From positions 5,790,581 to 5,854,580 of the forward strand of contig NZ_CP047650.1 in assembly GCF_009906855.1 (NCBI RefSeq): a stretch of DNA of 64,000 nucleotides. Direction: 5' to 3'. The notes below the pieces were generated by a model. It saw nothing but the letters and a program-made list of their open reading frames with translations, did no database searches and was not told where the DNA came from. Made by a program: the position numbers and the translations under genes. Below, one piece after another: positions 51,719-59,477 of the stretch (the first letter of the stretch is position 1; each line of letters starts with the position of its first letter). Source of the DNA: Xylophilus rhododendri (GTDB lineage: Bacteria > Pseudomonadota > Gammaproteobacteria > Burkholderiales > Burkholderiaceae_C).

Positions 51719-53638
51719 ATGAAAAAGCGATTCCAAGCCCACGCGGTGGCGGCCATGGCCGCCGGCGTTTCCAGCGCCATCCTGCTGGCGGCCTGCGGCG
51801 GCGGCGGCAACAGCGCGGTGGCCCCCGATGCCGGCGGCACGACCGGCAGTCCGTCCGGATCGGGCACGGTCGTGGTGCCGGGACCGGGCGTCTACGACAG
51901 CCAGCTCGCCTTCGACAAGACCCGCTACACCACCATCACCATCACCCTCGACGGCGTGAGCACGCCGGTGCGCTGGTACCGGGAGCTGTGTTATGTCGGC
52001 AACCCGATGCGCCTGGCGCCCACCCAGTCGGCCGGCGCGGTGGACAACCAGGCCTGCGGCTACCAGAACCTCAACATCTTCGTGCGCGAGGCGGATGCCG
52101 CCCGGCAGGACAACGCCATCCTGCTCAACGTCAACAATGCCGGCTGGCTGGCCAGCTACCAGGGCGGCAAGGGCGGCTGGAACGGGACCACGCCCATCAC
52201 CAACAGCAACTACGCCGGTGCCGACATCGTCGATGGCGGCAGCTATGTCAGCACCAGCGACACCAACAAGGCCGGCGCGGCCCTCGCCCGCGGTTTCGTC
52301 TACATCAACATGGCCTCGCGCAGCCGCGGCGCGGTGGCGCCCGCGGGCGTCTACCAGGACGGCATCTACCAGGGCAAGGCGCCGGCGGCCATCGTCGATG
52401 CCAAGGCCGCCGTGCGCTACCTGCGCCTGAACGACAGCCTCATGCCGGGCAGCGCCAGCCGCATCGTGGTCAACGGCACCAGCGGCGGCGGCGCGCAGAG
52501 CACCCAGCTGGGCGCCAGCGGGGACAGCGCCGACTATTTCCCCTACCTGAAGGCGGCCGGCGCGGCGGGCATCGACGCCAACGCCCGGAGTTCCATCAGC
52601 GACAGCGTCTATGCCATCGTCGCCTACTGCCCCATCCAGGACCTGGGCAGCGCCGACCTGGCCTACGAGTGGATGTTCAACGTGCTCGACACCCGCGCCC
52701 TGGTCTCGGCCGACCAGAAGGCGGGCCTGATCGTGGACGCCAACGGCAACGAACTGGTGCGCGCCTCGAACCCCGACCCGGCCGGCAGTGCCGCGCTGAT
52801 GGCCAAGTTCGTCGCCTACCAGGCGGGCCTGGGCCTGAAGAACGACGACGGCACGGCGCTTTCCACCGACAACATGCTGGCCGCCCTGCAGGCCGAGATC
52901 AAGAAGGCGGCCAGCGCCTACGTCAAGGCCGGCAAGACCTTCGTGGCCTACAACAGCTTCGGCAGCGCGCCGGCCAACGGCGTGGCCGGAGGCAGCGGAA
53001 CGCTCTACTACAAGAACGACTTCATCGCGGTCGATGCCAGCGGCACGGTGACGAACTTCAACATGTCCAACTACCTGAAGTTCGTCGCCAAGCAGGCCCG
53101 CCTGAAGGCGGTGCCAGCCTTCGACCAGCTCGGCCAGAGCCCCGCGCTGGCGGCGACGGCGACCGCCGACCTCACCCATGCCGGCGCCGCCGTCAACGCC
53201 AACTACAGCGGCGGCGAATCCAACCTCTTCGGCAGCGCGGCGCAGGTGTATTCGAACTTCACCGAATACGCCTGGAACAACAACAACGGCGGCGACGCGG
53301 TCAACGCGGTGCAGGCCGACGTGGGCCTGGCCAACACCGGCTACACCTGGGCCGCCAATCCGCAGCAGGCCTTTCTGCTCAACCAGTACCGCATGGTCAA
53401 TGCGCTGCCCTATGTGGGCAAGACCGACGGCATCACGCCGCACTGGCGCATCCGGGTGGGTGCGCGCGACCGGGACACCTCCTTCACCGTGGCCTACAAC
53501 CTGAGCCGCGCACTGAAGGCGGACGGCAAGGTCAAGGATGTCGACTACGCGCTCTTCTGGGACCAGGGCCATGCCGGCAACTACGACGTGCAGGACGCCT
53601 TCGCCTGGATCGACCAGCGGCTGGCCGCGGGGAACTGA
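51719..53638 (+). CDS. Tannase-like/alpha-beta-hydrolase lipoprotein
   Basis: Secreted hydrolase of 639 aa anchored as a lipoprotein: lipobox ILLAAC with Cys26, then GGGG and a Ser/Gly/Pro-rich spacer. The catalytic domain has the nucleophile loop NGTSGGGAQSTQ (Ser255), a capped beta/alpha fold with long insertions, and a C-terminal WDQGHAGNYDVQDAF with the likely catalytic His618. This layout (GTSGGG and C-terminal DQGHAG) matches bacterial tannase/feruloyl-esterase-like enzymes that hydrolyse gallate or hydroxycinnamate esters. Substrate is not certain. ATG at 51719 is 6 nt after a weak AAAGAGA. It stands alone, divergent from the GntR gene. Confidence 0.82.
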   Translation: MKKRFQAHAVAAMAAGVSSAILLAACGGGGNSAVAPDAGGTTGSPSGSGTVVVPGPGVYDSQLAFDKTRYTTITITLDGVSTPVRWYRELCYVGNPMRLAPTQSAGAVDNQACGYQNLNIFVREADAARQDNAILLNVNNAGWLASYQGGKGGWNGTTPITNSNYAGADIVDGGSYVSTSDTNKAGAALARGFVYINMASRSRGAVAPAGVYQDGIYQGKAPAAIVDAKAAVRYLRLNDSLMPGSASRIVVNGTSGGGAQSTQLGASGDSADYFPYLKAAGAAGIDANARSSISDSVYAIVAYCPIQDLGSADLAYEWMFNVLDTRALVSADQKAGLIVDANGNELVRASNPDPAGSAALMAKFVAYQAGLGLKNDDGTALSTDNMLAALQAEIKKAASAYVKAGKTFVAYNSFGSAPANGVAGGSGTLYYKNDFIAVDASGTVTNFNMSNYLKFVAKQARLKAVPAFDQLGQSPALAATATADLTHAGAAVNANYSGGESNLFGSAAQVYSNFTEYAWNNNNGGDAVNAVQADVGLANTGYTWAANPQQAFLLNQYRMVNALPYVGKTDGITPHWRIRVGARDRDTSFTVAYNLSRALKADGKVKDVDYALFWDQGHAGNYDVQDAFAWIDQRLAAGN

Positions 53639-53644
53639 GTTCCG

Positions 53645-53702
53645 GTCCGCGTCGGCGGACCTTCCAAGGCCCGCCGTCGCAGGGCCGGTCAGTGACCGGC
53701 CG
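53645..53702. terminator. Hairpins between convergent tannase-like and SMR genes
   Basis: GGTCCGC-GTCG-GCGGACC (53645-53662, 7-bp arms) follows the tannase-like stop by 6 nt on the plus strand. A perfect 9-bp inverted repeat GGCCGGTCA-G-TGACCGGCC (53684-53702) overlaps the SMR stop codon. No T-run follows, so they are candidate bidirectional terminators only. Confidence 0.5.
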
Positions 53703-54024
53703 TCCTGGAAAACACATTCACCACGATCACCCCCGCCACGATCAGGCCAAGCCCCAGCATGGCCGGGAGGTCTAGCGCCTGTTTGTGCACGATCCAGCCC
53801 ATCAGCGAGATGAGGACCACGCCGACCCCCGACCAGATGGCGTAGGCCACTCCGGTCGGCACGGTCTTCAGGGTAAGCGACAGGCAATAGAACGCGATCA
53901 GGTAGCCCAGCACGACAAGCACGCTCGGCCCCAGGCGGGTGAAGCCGTCGGCCGCCTTCAGTGCGGTGGTGGCGATGACCTCGGCGACGATGGCGATCGC
54001 CAGCGGAACATGAGGACTCGTCAT
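53689..54024 (-). CDS. Small multidrug resistance (SMR) efflux protein
   Basis: Four-helix inner-membrane transporter of 111 aa in the EmrE/QacE branch. Helix 1 carries the essential membrane glutamate in AIAIVAEVIATTALKAADGF (Glu15, equal to Glu14 of EmrE); helix 3 has AYAIWSGVGVVLISLMGW (the conserved W and G residues). It exchanges protons for quaternary cations or other toxic lipophilic cations as a dimer. The start overlaps the TetR gene stop by 4 nt, so both are translated together and TetR is the likely autoregulated repressor. Confidence 0.95.
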   Translation of the reverse strand: MTSPHVPLAIAIVAEVIATTALKAADGFTRLGPSVLVVLGYLIAFYCLSLTLKTVPTGVAYAIWSGVGVVLISLMGWIVHKQALDLPAMLGLGLIVAGVIVVNVFSRTAGH

Positions 54025-54569
54025 GGCCGCTTCTCCAGGAGGCCGAGGATGTGGCCGACCGCCGCCTCGGCCAGCGTTTCGTCCGGGCGGGGGCCGAGCA
54101 CGCAGCCGAACCAGAGCCCGTCTGCGAACAGGCGGCAGGCCAGGTGTGTCGCGGGCTCCAGCCGGTCCGCGAGGAACATCTGGTCAAGGAAGCCGGCCCA
54201 TTCCTGCTGGTACTGGGGGTTGCCGATGGCCAGCAGGGTGAGTGCCTTGCCGGCCTCGACGGCAGCAGGGTCGCTTACATGGGCCGTGCGTACATAGGCC
54301 TGGATATGGCGTGCCGGCCCTTCCGGCGTGCGACCCAGTTCCTGGCGGTACTGCAGGACGAACTGCTCGAACATGGCCGAGAACAGGCCGTCGAGCATGG
54401 CCTGCTTGGTGCGGAAATGGTGCTGGAGGCCGCCCTTGGAGATGTCGAGGCGGGCCAGCACCTTCTCCTGGGTCAGCGCCGCGAGCCCGTCCTGCAGCAG
54501 AACCGCCTGGGTGGCGGCCAGGATGCGGGAGCGCAGGAGGTCCGGTTCCTTGGGTCGATTTCTGGACAT
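54021..54569 (-). CDS. TetR/AcrR family regulator of the SMR pump
   Basis: TetR-type repressor of 182 aa from the ATG at 54569 (a TTG three codons upstream is possible). The N-terminal helix-turn-helix is ILAATQAVLLQDGLAALTQE, with KGGLQHHFRTKQAMLDGLFS as the recognition helix region. The helical C-terminal domain is unlike the well-studied ones, as expected for the ligand pocket. A palindrome covering the start codon region suggests self-repression. It is the first gene of a two-gene unit with the SMR pump, overlapping it by 4 nt. Confidence 0.9.
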   Translation of the reverse strand: MSRNRPKEPDLLRSRILAATQAVLLQDGLAALTQEKVLARLDISKGGLQHHFRTKQAMLDGLFSAMFEQFVLQYRQELGRTPEGPARHIQAYVRTAHVSDPAAVEAGKALTLLAIGNPQYQQEWAGFLDQMFLADRLEPATHLACRLFADGLWFGCVLGPRPDETLAEAAVGHILGLLEKRP

Positions 54570-54596
54570 AACGATCAATCTGGATGGATTGTTATC
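54568..54596. promoter_or_regulatory. Candidate TetR operator
   Basis: Two 13-bp arms, ATAACGATCAATC (54568-54580) and GATGGATTGTTAT (54584-54596), form an inverted repeat with two mismatches and a 3-nt spacer, directly upstream of the TetR start codon. The length and symmetry suit a TetR dimer site that autoregulates the TetR-SMR pair. Confidence 0.6.
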
Positions 54597-54615
54597 CTAA
54601 CACCCGCGGTTTCGT

Positions 54616-55839
54616 TCAAGGAGCAAGGGCGCAAGCCCCACCTGTGGGCGGCCTCGGCGCCGCCTCGCAAAGCCACCAGAACACCAGGGCGAACAGGCTC
54701 ACACCCGCGCCGAGCCCGCAGACCGCCAGCCATCCTGCCCAAGCGTAGACCGAGGTCGAGGCCAGCGCGCCCGCGCCGCTGCCCACGGCATAGAACAGCA
54801 TGTAGCAGGCGATCAGCCGGCCATGCGACTCGGGCGGTCCGCCCAGGATGAGCGACTGGTTGGTCACGTGCAGGGCCTGGCAGCCCAGGTCCAGCAGGAC
54901 CACGCCCAGCATCAGGCTCCACAACGACAGCGGCATTCCGGCCAGGGGAAGCCATGCGAATGCCATCAGCAGCAGGGCGCAGATGCTGGTGCGGCGGTGC
55001 CATCCCCGGTCGGTCCAGCGCCCCGCTTTTCCGGCGCCCAACGCACCCAGTGCGCCCAGGAGTCCGAATGCGCCGATGGCAGCATGCGAGAGGGAGTGGG
55101 GCGGTCCGGCCAAGGACAGCGCCAGCGGACTCCAGAAGATGTTGAAGACCGCGAAGAGCAGGGCGCCCAGCAGGCCGCGACGCCGCAACACCGGATCCGT
55201 GCGCAGCAATGCCACGGTGGAACGCAGCAGCTGCAGGTAGGGCAGACTCGACGGACTGCCCGCAAGCCGGGGCAGCTCCCGCCAGACCACCAAGCCGACG
55301 CCCGCCACCAGGACGGCAGATGCCAGGTACACGCCGCGCCATCCGAGTCCATCGGCCAACGCGCCGGCCCACACCCGCGCAAGCAGCAAGCCGACCACCA
55401 CGCCGCTCTGGGTCATGCCGACCACACGCCCGCGTTCATGGGGGCCGGCCGCGTTGGCGGCATAGGCGATGAGGCCTTGTGTCATCGCCGTTCCCAGGGC
55501 GCCGACCGCGGCCATCGCCGCCAGCAGCACCAGATAGTGGCGGGCCAATGCCACGGCCAGCAGCGCGAGCACCAGGCCAGGCGCAAGCAGCAGCATCAGG
55601 CGGCGCCGGTCGCAGCGGTCACCCAGCGGCACGATCAGCAGCAGCGCAAGGACGGAACCCGCTTGAGTGGCGGTCACCACCGAGCCGATGGCGCCGGGCG
55701 GCACCCGGAAAGCGGATGCCAGGCTGTCGAGCAGCGGCTGCGCGAGATACACATTGGCCACGCAAACGCCCGCCGTCACGGCGAAGCACAGGAGCTGTCG
55801 TGTGGACAGGGTTCGTGACGGTGAAGGTGTGGGTGGCAC
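54616..55839 (-). CDS. MFS family transporter
   Basis: Twelve-helix major facilitator of 407 aa. The loop motif between helices 2 and 3 is IVPLGDRCDRRRLMLL (GxxxDRxGRR-like), and helix 4-5 has the AGPHERGRVVGMTQSGVVVG element of drug/aromatic-compound exporters related to the YnfM/AraJ group. Start is GTG at 55839 (MPPTPSPSRTLSTRQLLCFA); no ATG is available before the first helix. It is divergent from an HxlR-type regulator with a shared palindromic operator, so it is probably the regulator's efflux target. The substrate is unknown. Confidence 0.9.
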   Translation of the reverse strand: MPPTPSPSRTLSTRQLLCFAVTAGVCVANVYLAQPLLDSLASAFRVPPGAIGSVVTATQAGSVLALLLIVPLGDRCDRRRLMLLLAPGLVLALLAVALARHYLVLLAAMAAVGALGTAMTQGLIAYAANAAGPHERGRVVGMTQSGVVVGLLLARVWAGALADGLGWRGVYLASAVLVAGVGLVVWRELPRLAGSPSSLPYLQLLRSTVALLRTDPVLRRRGLLGALLFAVFNIFWSPLALSLAGPPHSLSHAAIGAFGLLGALGALGAGKAGRWTDRGWHRRTSICALLLMAFAWLPLAGMPLSLWSLMLGVVLLDLGCQALHVTNQSLILGGPPESHGRLIACYMLFYAVGSGAGALASTSVYAWAGWLAVCGLGAGVSLFALVFWWLCEAAPRPPTGGACALAP

Positions 55840-55845
55840 GGCGCA

Positions 55846-55907
55846 ATCTGGTTTTGTTTTGAAACCAGATGGAGTATGCCTACGAAGTTTTAAAATGCAA
55901 CCAGATT
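55846..55907. promoter_or_regulatory. Shared operator between MFS and HxlR genes
   Basis: A perfect palindrome ATCTGGTTT-7 nt-AAACCAGAT (55846-55870) is followed by a third half-site AACCAGATT at 55899-55907. The AT-rich spacers supply promoter-like DNA for both directions. Three copies of the same half-site between divergent regulator and transporter genes strongly suggest the HxlR binding region. Confidence 0.75.
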
Positions 55908-55932
55908 GGCGAGATCACATACCGGAGCAAAC

Positions 55933-56388
55933 ATGGCCGAACGCAAGCGCATGAACGACGCGGGTTGCCCCGTCGCACGGGCGGTGGACATCGTCGGCGA
56001 CCGCTGGTCGCTGCTCATCCTGCGCGATGCCTTCGACGGCATCGCCCGGTTCGGCGATTTCCAGACGAGCCTTGGCGTGGCCAGGAACATCCTGGCCGGC
56101 AGGCTGAAGATGCTGGTCGCCGAGGGCGTGCTGGCCGCCGAGCCGGCATCGGCCGGCTCGGCCTATCTGCGCTATGTGCTGACGCCGCGGGGCCGTGGGC
56201 TGTTCCCGCTGGTCGTGGCCTTGCGCCAATGGGGTGAGGATCAGCTCTTCAGTCCCGGGGAGCCGCATTCGCGGCTGGTCGAGAAGTCGACGGGGCTGCC
56301 CGTGGCGCGGCTGGTTGTCAGCAACCGGCAGGGAGATCGGGTGGAGGCGGATGCGCTCGAAGTGGTCGACAAACCTGGGCAGCGCTGA
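55933..56388 (+). CDS. HxlR family transcriptional regulator
   Basis: Winged-helix regulator of 151 aa with the HxlR core: CPVARAVDIVGDRWSLLILR, DAFDGIARFGDFQTSLGVAR and NILAGRLKMLVAEGVLAAEP (recognition helix and wing). HxlR proteins sense reactive aldehydes, quinones or thiol oxidation, often through a Cys such as the one in DAGCPVA. ATG at 55933 has GGAG upstream; an earlier in-frame start at 55906 lies inside the third operator half-site. It is divergent from the MFS gene and probably controls it. Confidence 0.92.
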   Translation: MAERKRMNDAGCPVARAVDIVGDRWSLLILRDAFDGIARFGDFQTSLGVARNILAGRLKMLVAEGVLAAEPASAGSAYLRYVLTPRGRGLFPLVVALRQWGEDQLFSPGEPHSRLVEKSTGLPVARLVVSNRQGDRVEADALEVVDKPGQR

Positions 56389-56509
56389 GCGGCGGTCGAG
56401 GTCTGCTTGTACGCCGAAGGCAGTCACGGGTCCTACTATACATAATATACATCGTATGAAGTCGATGGAGCACGTACCCGCGGCCAGACCGCGGACACGT
56501 TGCGCAGCT

Positions 56510-57259
56510 CTAGTCCGCTACTCCGTAGACACGCCGCATTTCCACATGCGTCATGGCGGGAGGATTCTTGATGTGGCCGTCATGTCCGCGCGCCAGGATC
56601 AGCGGCGAATTCCTGCGCCGCTTCTCCATCACCACGATGCTGTCGAAGAAAGACAGCGAGTACAGATGCTGGGCGATGTATTCGTGGTCCAGGCTTTCCA
56701 GCGGTGCGTGATACCAGGCATGCATCTCATCGACCAAGCCCTTGGCGAAGTCGAGGAAGGTGTCGGTGCGGCCCACGCCGCCGCCGTGCGCCGGAAAGTA
56801 ACTCGTGTGCGTGTCCTCGCAGAGGTAGCAGCCACCGTTGCGCAGAACCGGGAACAGCGCGTCGAAGGTGTTGATCTGCTGCACCATGGTGTGGCCACCA
56901 TCGTCCAGCACCACATCGATATCGGGGTTCTCCTTGCAGAACTTGCGCCAGAAGGCGGGGTCGGCCTGGTCACCGATCCAGATGTCGAAGCCGTGCTTCT
57001 TCAATGCCTTGCAGTTCTCGTCGACATCCACGCCGATGATTCTTGCCTGCGGTCCCAGGTAGTCGCGCCACATGTGCAGGCTGCCGCCGTTCTGCACGCC
57101 GATCTCGACGAAGGTGATTTCGCGGCCCCGAAAACGCGCGAAGGCCCGGTGGTAGACCTCGAAATAATCCACCCACTTGTGGATGGCGTTGCCTCCATTG
57201 CGCATGAAGTAGTCGAGGAGCGGATTGCCATCGGCAGCGGTCGTATGGATAGGGTTCAT
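56510..57259 (-). CDS. Class I SAM-dependent methyltransferase, CmcI-like
   Basis: Methyltransferase of 249 aa. The SAM site is FVEIGVQNGGSLHMWRDYLG, with ARIIGVDVDENCKAL as the second strand, and a metal-ligand-like acidic loop DVVLDDGGHTMVQQINTFDA as in the CmcI/rhamnosyl 2-O-methyltransferase group. These enzymes methylate sugars or hydroxylated small molecules in natural product and polysaccharide pathways; no such cluster is nearby. ATG at 57259 has AAAAGGACGG upstream. It is convergent with the HxlR gene; the 121 nt between them hold an AT-rich stretch (TATACATAATATACAT) and a hairpin CCGCGG-5 nt-CCGCGG at 56478-56494. Confidence 0.85.
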   Translation of the reverse strand: MNPIHTTAADGNPLLDYFMRNGGNAIHKWVDYFEVYHRAFARFRGREITFVEIGVQNGGSLHMWRDYLGPQARIIGVDVDENCKALKKHGFDIWIGDQADPAFWRKFCKENPDIDVVLDDGGHTMVQQINTFDALFPVLRNGGCYLCEDTHTSYFPAHGGGVGRTDTFLDFAKGLVDEMHAWYHAPLESLDHEYIAQHLYSLSFFDSIVVMEKRRRNSPLILARGHDGHIKNPPAMTHVEMRRVYGVAD

Positions 57260-57442
57260 CCGTCCTTTTTTACCAGCTTTTTCTTCACCGGAGCCGCGAC
57301 CGCGCGTACGCCATGGCTGCCCGCAAAAAAGCACCGTGGCTGACCTGGCTGTACGACCGCTCCGCATCATCAGGATTGAGGATGCGCCCGCACCGGCCGC
57401 TCACCAGAATCGGATTCACCCAAGCCACACAAGGAATCCGAC

Positions 57443-58360
57443 ATGCACATGGAGAAGACCCTTCTGATCTGCGCGTCGCTGCTGCTCGCCGCAAGCGCCC
57501 AGGCCGGTGAAGCCGTGGTGACCGGCCAGGAACTGGCCGACCACGCCAAGCCGCTGGACGTGGGCCGGATCCGCGCCTGGCTGGCCGCTGGCGCCGAGGT
57601 CGAGCACACGGCGCCCAGCACCGGCAGCGTCCGCCGCTGGACGCAAGCGGCCGATGGCACGCTGCTCGCCAGCAGCCGCTCGGTCAGCGGCAAGCCCGTG
57701 ACCGCCAGCGGCACCTGGTCGGTGCGCGACAACGGCAGCTATTGCCTCACCATCAACTGGGCCTCGCGCGACGAGAACAACTGCTACCAGGTCTTCTCGA
57801 TGGACGGCAGCGCTTACCTCGCGCCCCGCCAGGTCGCGCAGAACCCGGAGAAGCGTTACGGCCGCATCGTGGTGGTCGGCGTGCCCACACCCGCGCATGC
57901 GGCCATGCGGCCCGGGGCCACTTCCATCGTCTTGGTGGCGGCAGGCGCGCAAGACGCTGTCCTGGCACAGGCGCCCGCCGCGGCAGCGGAGCCTGCCGCG
58001 CCGCCACCGGCGTCCTCGGCACAGGCGCCGGCAGCCGAAAGCCAGCGCGTCTTTCTCGGCAGCGAGGAAGTGCGCCAGCGTTTCGTCGACCACCGTACGG
58101 TGCACCGCCGCACCCAGGACGGGGCCCAAGTGGCCTGGGACATCCGCGGCAACGGCATGCTTTATGCCAACAACTTCACCCAGAACTCCAAGGACTCCGC
58201 TGCCTGGACCCTGAGCCCCGACGGTGGCCTCTGCCTGAAATGGCGCGGCAACTCCAACGACGGCTGCTTCTACACCTTCCGCGACGGCGACCACTGGGCA
58301 CGCAGCGCATCGCGATCCGCAGATGCACCGATCCATTCGGTGATCGTCGAACTCAACTGA
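57443..58360 (+). CDS. Secreted protein with two DUF995-like domains
   Basis: Exported protein of 305 aa with a signal peptide (MEKTLLICASLLLAASAQAG). Two related domains are joined by an Ala/Pro-rich linker (about 175-198). Domain 1 (about 30-150) has GTWSVRDNGSYCLTINWASR and NNCYQVFSMDG; domain 2 (about 200-305) has VRQRFVDHRTVHRRTQDGAQ, LCLKWRGNSNDGCFYTFRDG and DHWARSAS. The paired cysteines around the W/G core are conserved in both. This fits the DUF995 family, whose function is unknown. ATG 57443 or 57449 may start; AAGGAA lies upstream of the first. The next gene encodes one more copy of domain 2. Confidence 0.8.
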   Translation: MHMEKTLLICASLLLAASAQAGEAVVTGQELADHAKPLDVGRIRAWLAAGAEVEHTAPSTGSVRRWTQAADGTLLASSRSVSGKPVTASGTWSVRDNGSYCLTINWASRDENNCYQVFSMDGSAYLAPRQVAQNPEKRYGRIVVVGVPTPAHAAMRPGATSIVLVAAGAQDAVLAQAPAAAAEPAAPPPASSAQAPAAESQRVFLGSEEVRQRFVDHRTVHRRTQDGAQVAWDIRGNGMLYANNFTQNSKDSAAWTLSPDGGLCLKWRGNSNDGCFYTFRDGDHWARSASRSADAPIHSVIVELN

Positions 58361-58378
58361 TCCAGCATGGGAGCCACC

Positions 58379-58774
58379 ATGAAACACATCGCCCTCGCTG
58401 CCTGCTGCGCGGCCCTGACCAGCGCCCTGCCGGCACATGCCGCCGACGAAGCCACCGCACGCACCTACCTGAGCGCGGACGAGGTGCGCAAGGAGTTCGT
58501 CGGCCATGTGGGTGTGCACCAGCGCATGACCGATGGCGCCAAGGGCCAGTGGGACATCCGCGGCAACGGCATGGTCTACGGCGCCAACCTCAGCACCAAC
58601 GGCAAGGACACCGGCGCCTGGACGATCGAAGCCGACGGCGCCCTGTGCATGAAGTGGCGCGGCAATACCATCAACGGCTGCTACTACACCTTCCGCGATG
58701 GCGACCACTGGGCGCGCACCACCACGGCCGATCCGGCCGCGCCCATCTACTACGTGCTGACCGAGGTGCGCTGA
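58379..58774 (+). CDS. Secreted single-domain DUF995-like protein
   Basis: Protein of 131 aa with a signal peptide (MKHIALAACCAALTSALPAH, cut after HAA) and one DUF995-like domain that is nearly identical in its core to domain 2 of the neighbour upstream: VRKEFVGHVGVHQRM, GQWDIRGNGMVYGANLSTNG, LCMKWRGNTINGCYYTFRDG, DHWAR. The similarity indicates a recent tandem duplication. ATG 58379 follows GGGAG; another ATG at 58367 is in frame. It is 18 nt after the two-domain gene, so they are co-transcribed. Role unknown; extracytoplasmic. Confidence 0.8.
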   Translation: MKHIALAACCAALTSALPAHAADEATARTYLSADEVRKEFVGHVGVHQRMTDGAKGQWDIRGNGMVYGANLSTNGKDTGAWTIEADGALCMKWRGNTINGCYYTFRDGDHWARTTTADPAAPIYYVLTEVR

Positions 58775-58781
58775 GCGCGGC

Positions 58782-59477
58782 TCACCAGCCCTTCTTCACC
58801 GCATTGGCCGGCTTACGGTAGACGGCGGCCGCCTGGTCCAGCTGCGCGGCCAGGTCGGTGCGTTCGGCCAGGCGGGCGAAATCGGCGGCGGTCAGGCCCT
58901 TGTCGTTGCGGATGGTGGGGTCGGCGCCTTGCTCGTAGAGCAGCTTGACCGACTGCTCGTTGCCGTAGCGCGCGGCCATCATCAGCGGGGTGGTCTTGTT
59001 GGGCGATTCGGCGTCGATGTAGGCGTTGGCGTCGAGCAGGATACGCACGATGTCCAGCTGCTCCGGCGCGCCGGTGCTGACGGCGTAATGCAGCGGCGTC
59101 CAGCCCGGCTTGTTGACGTCGCCGTCCTTGGCGATCAGCGCCTTCACCAGTTCGGTCTGGCCCTTGATGGCGGCCATCATCAGCGGGCTTTCGTCGTGCG
59201 AGTTACGCACCTCGGCCTTGGTGGCGGGCCAGGCCAACAGCACCTTGAGCGAGCGCGGCGAAGGTTCCTTGATGGCCAGGATGAGGGCGCCCTCGCCCTT
59301 GGAGTCCCGCACATTCGGGTCGAAGCCGGCCTTGAGCAGGCTCTCCACGGCCGAGGCGTTGTCGCGTTTGATGGCGATGAAGAAATCCTCGACCGGGCCG
59401 GCCGATGCGCAGCCGGCACCAACCAGGGCGGCCGTCAGCACCAGGCTGGAAAAGACGTGGCGGCGCAGGGCGTTCAT
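58782..59477 (-). CDS. Ankyrin-repeat protein with a lipoprotein-like leader
   Basis: Protein of 231 aa. The leader VFSSLVLTAALVGAGCASAG has a Cys in a lipobox-like setting (VGAGC). About four to five ankyrin repeats follow, for example ESPLMMAAIKGQTELVKALI, GWTPLHYAVSTGAPEQLDIV and TTPLMMAARYGNEQSVKLLY. Such proteins act as extracytoplasmic protein-protein contact surfaces; partners unknown. ATG at 59477 overlaps the stop of the TatD gene by 4 nt (ATGA), so it is the tail of that housekeeping operon. A much longer upstream frame in this register is a shadow of tatD. Confidence 0.88.
   Translation of the reverse strand: MNALRRHVFSSLVLTAALVGAGCASAGPVEDFFIAIKRDNASAVESLLKAGFDPNVRDSKGEGALILAIKEPSPRSLKVLLAWPATKAEVRNSHDESPLMMAAIKGQTELVKALIAKDGDVNKPGWTPLHYAVSTGAPEQLDIVRILLDANAYIDAESPNKTTPLMMAARYGNEQSVKLLYEQGADPTIRNDKGLTAADFARLAERTDLAAQLDQAAAVYRKPANAVKKGW

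Noticed and set aside
51704..54187. Long minus-strand frame over the tannase-like gene
   Set aside because: Antisense shadow of a lipoprotein gene with clear motifs; no family and atypical composition.
56440..56460. AT-rich repeat TATACATAATATACAT as an attachment site or operator
   Set aside because: It lies between two convergent genes, has no partner repeat and no promoter role is expected; mentioned only with the methyltransferase.
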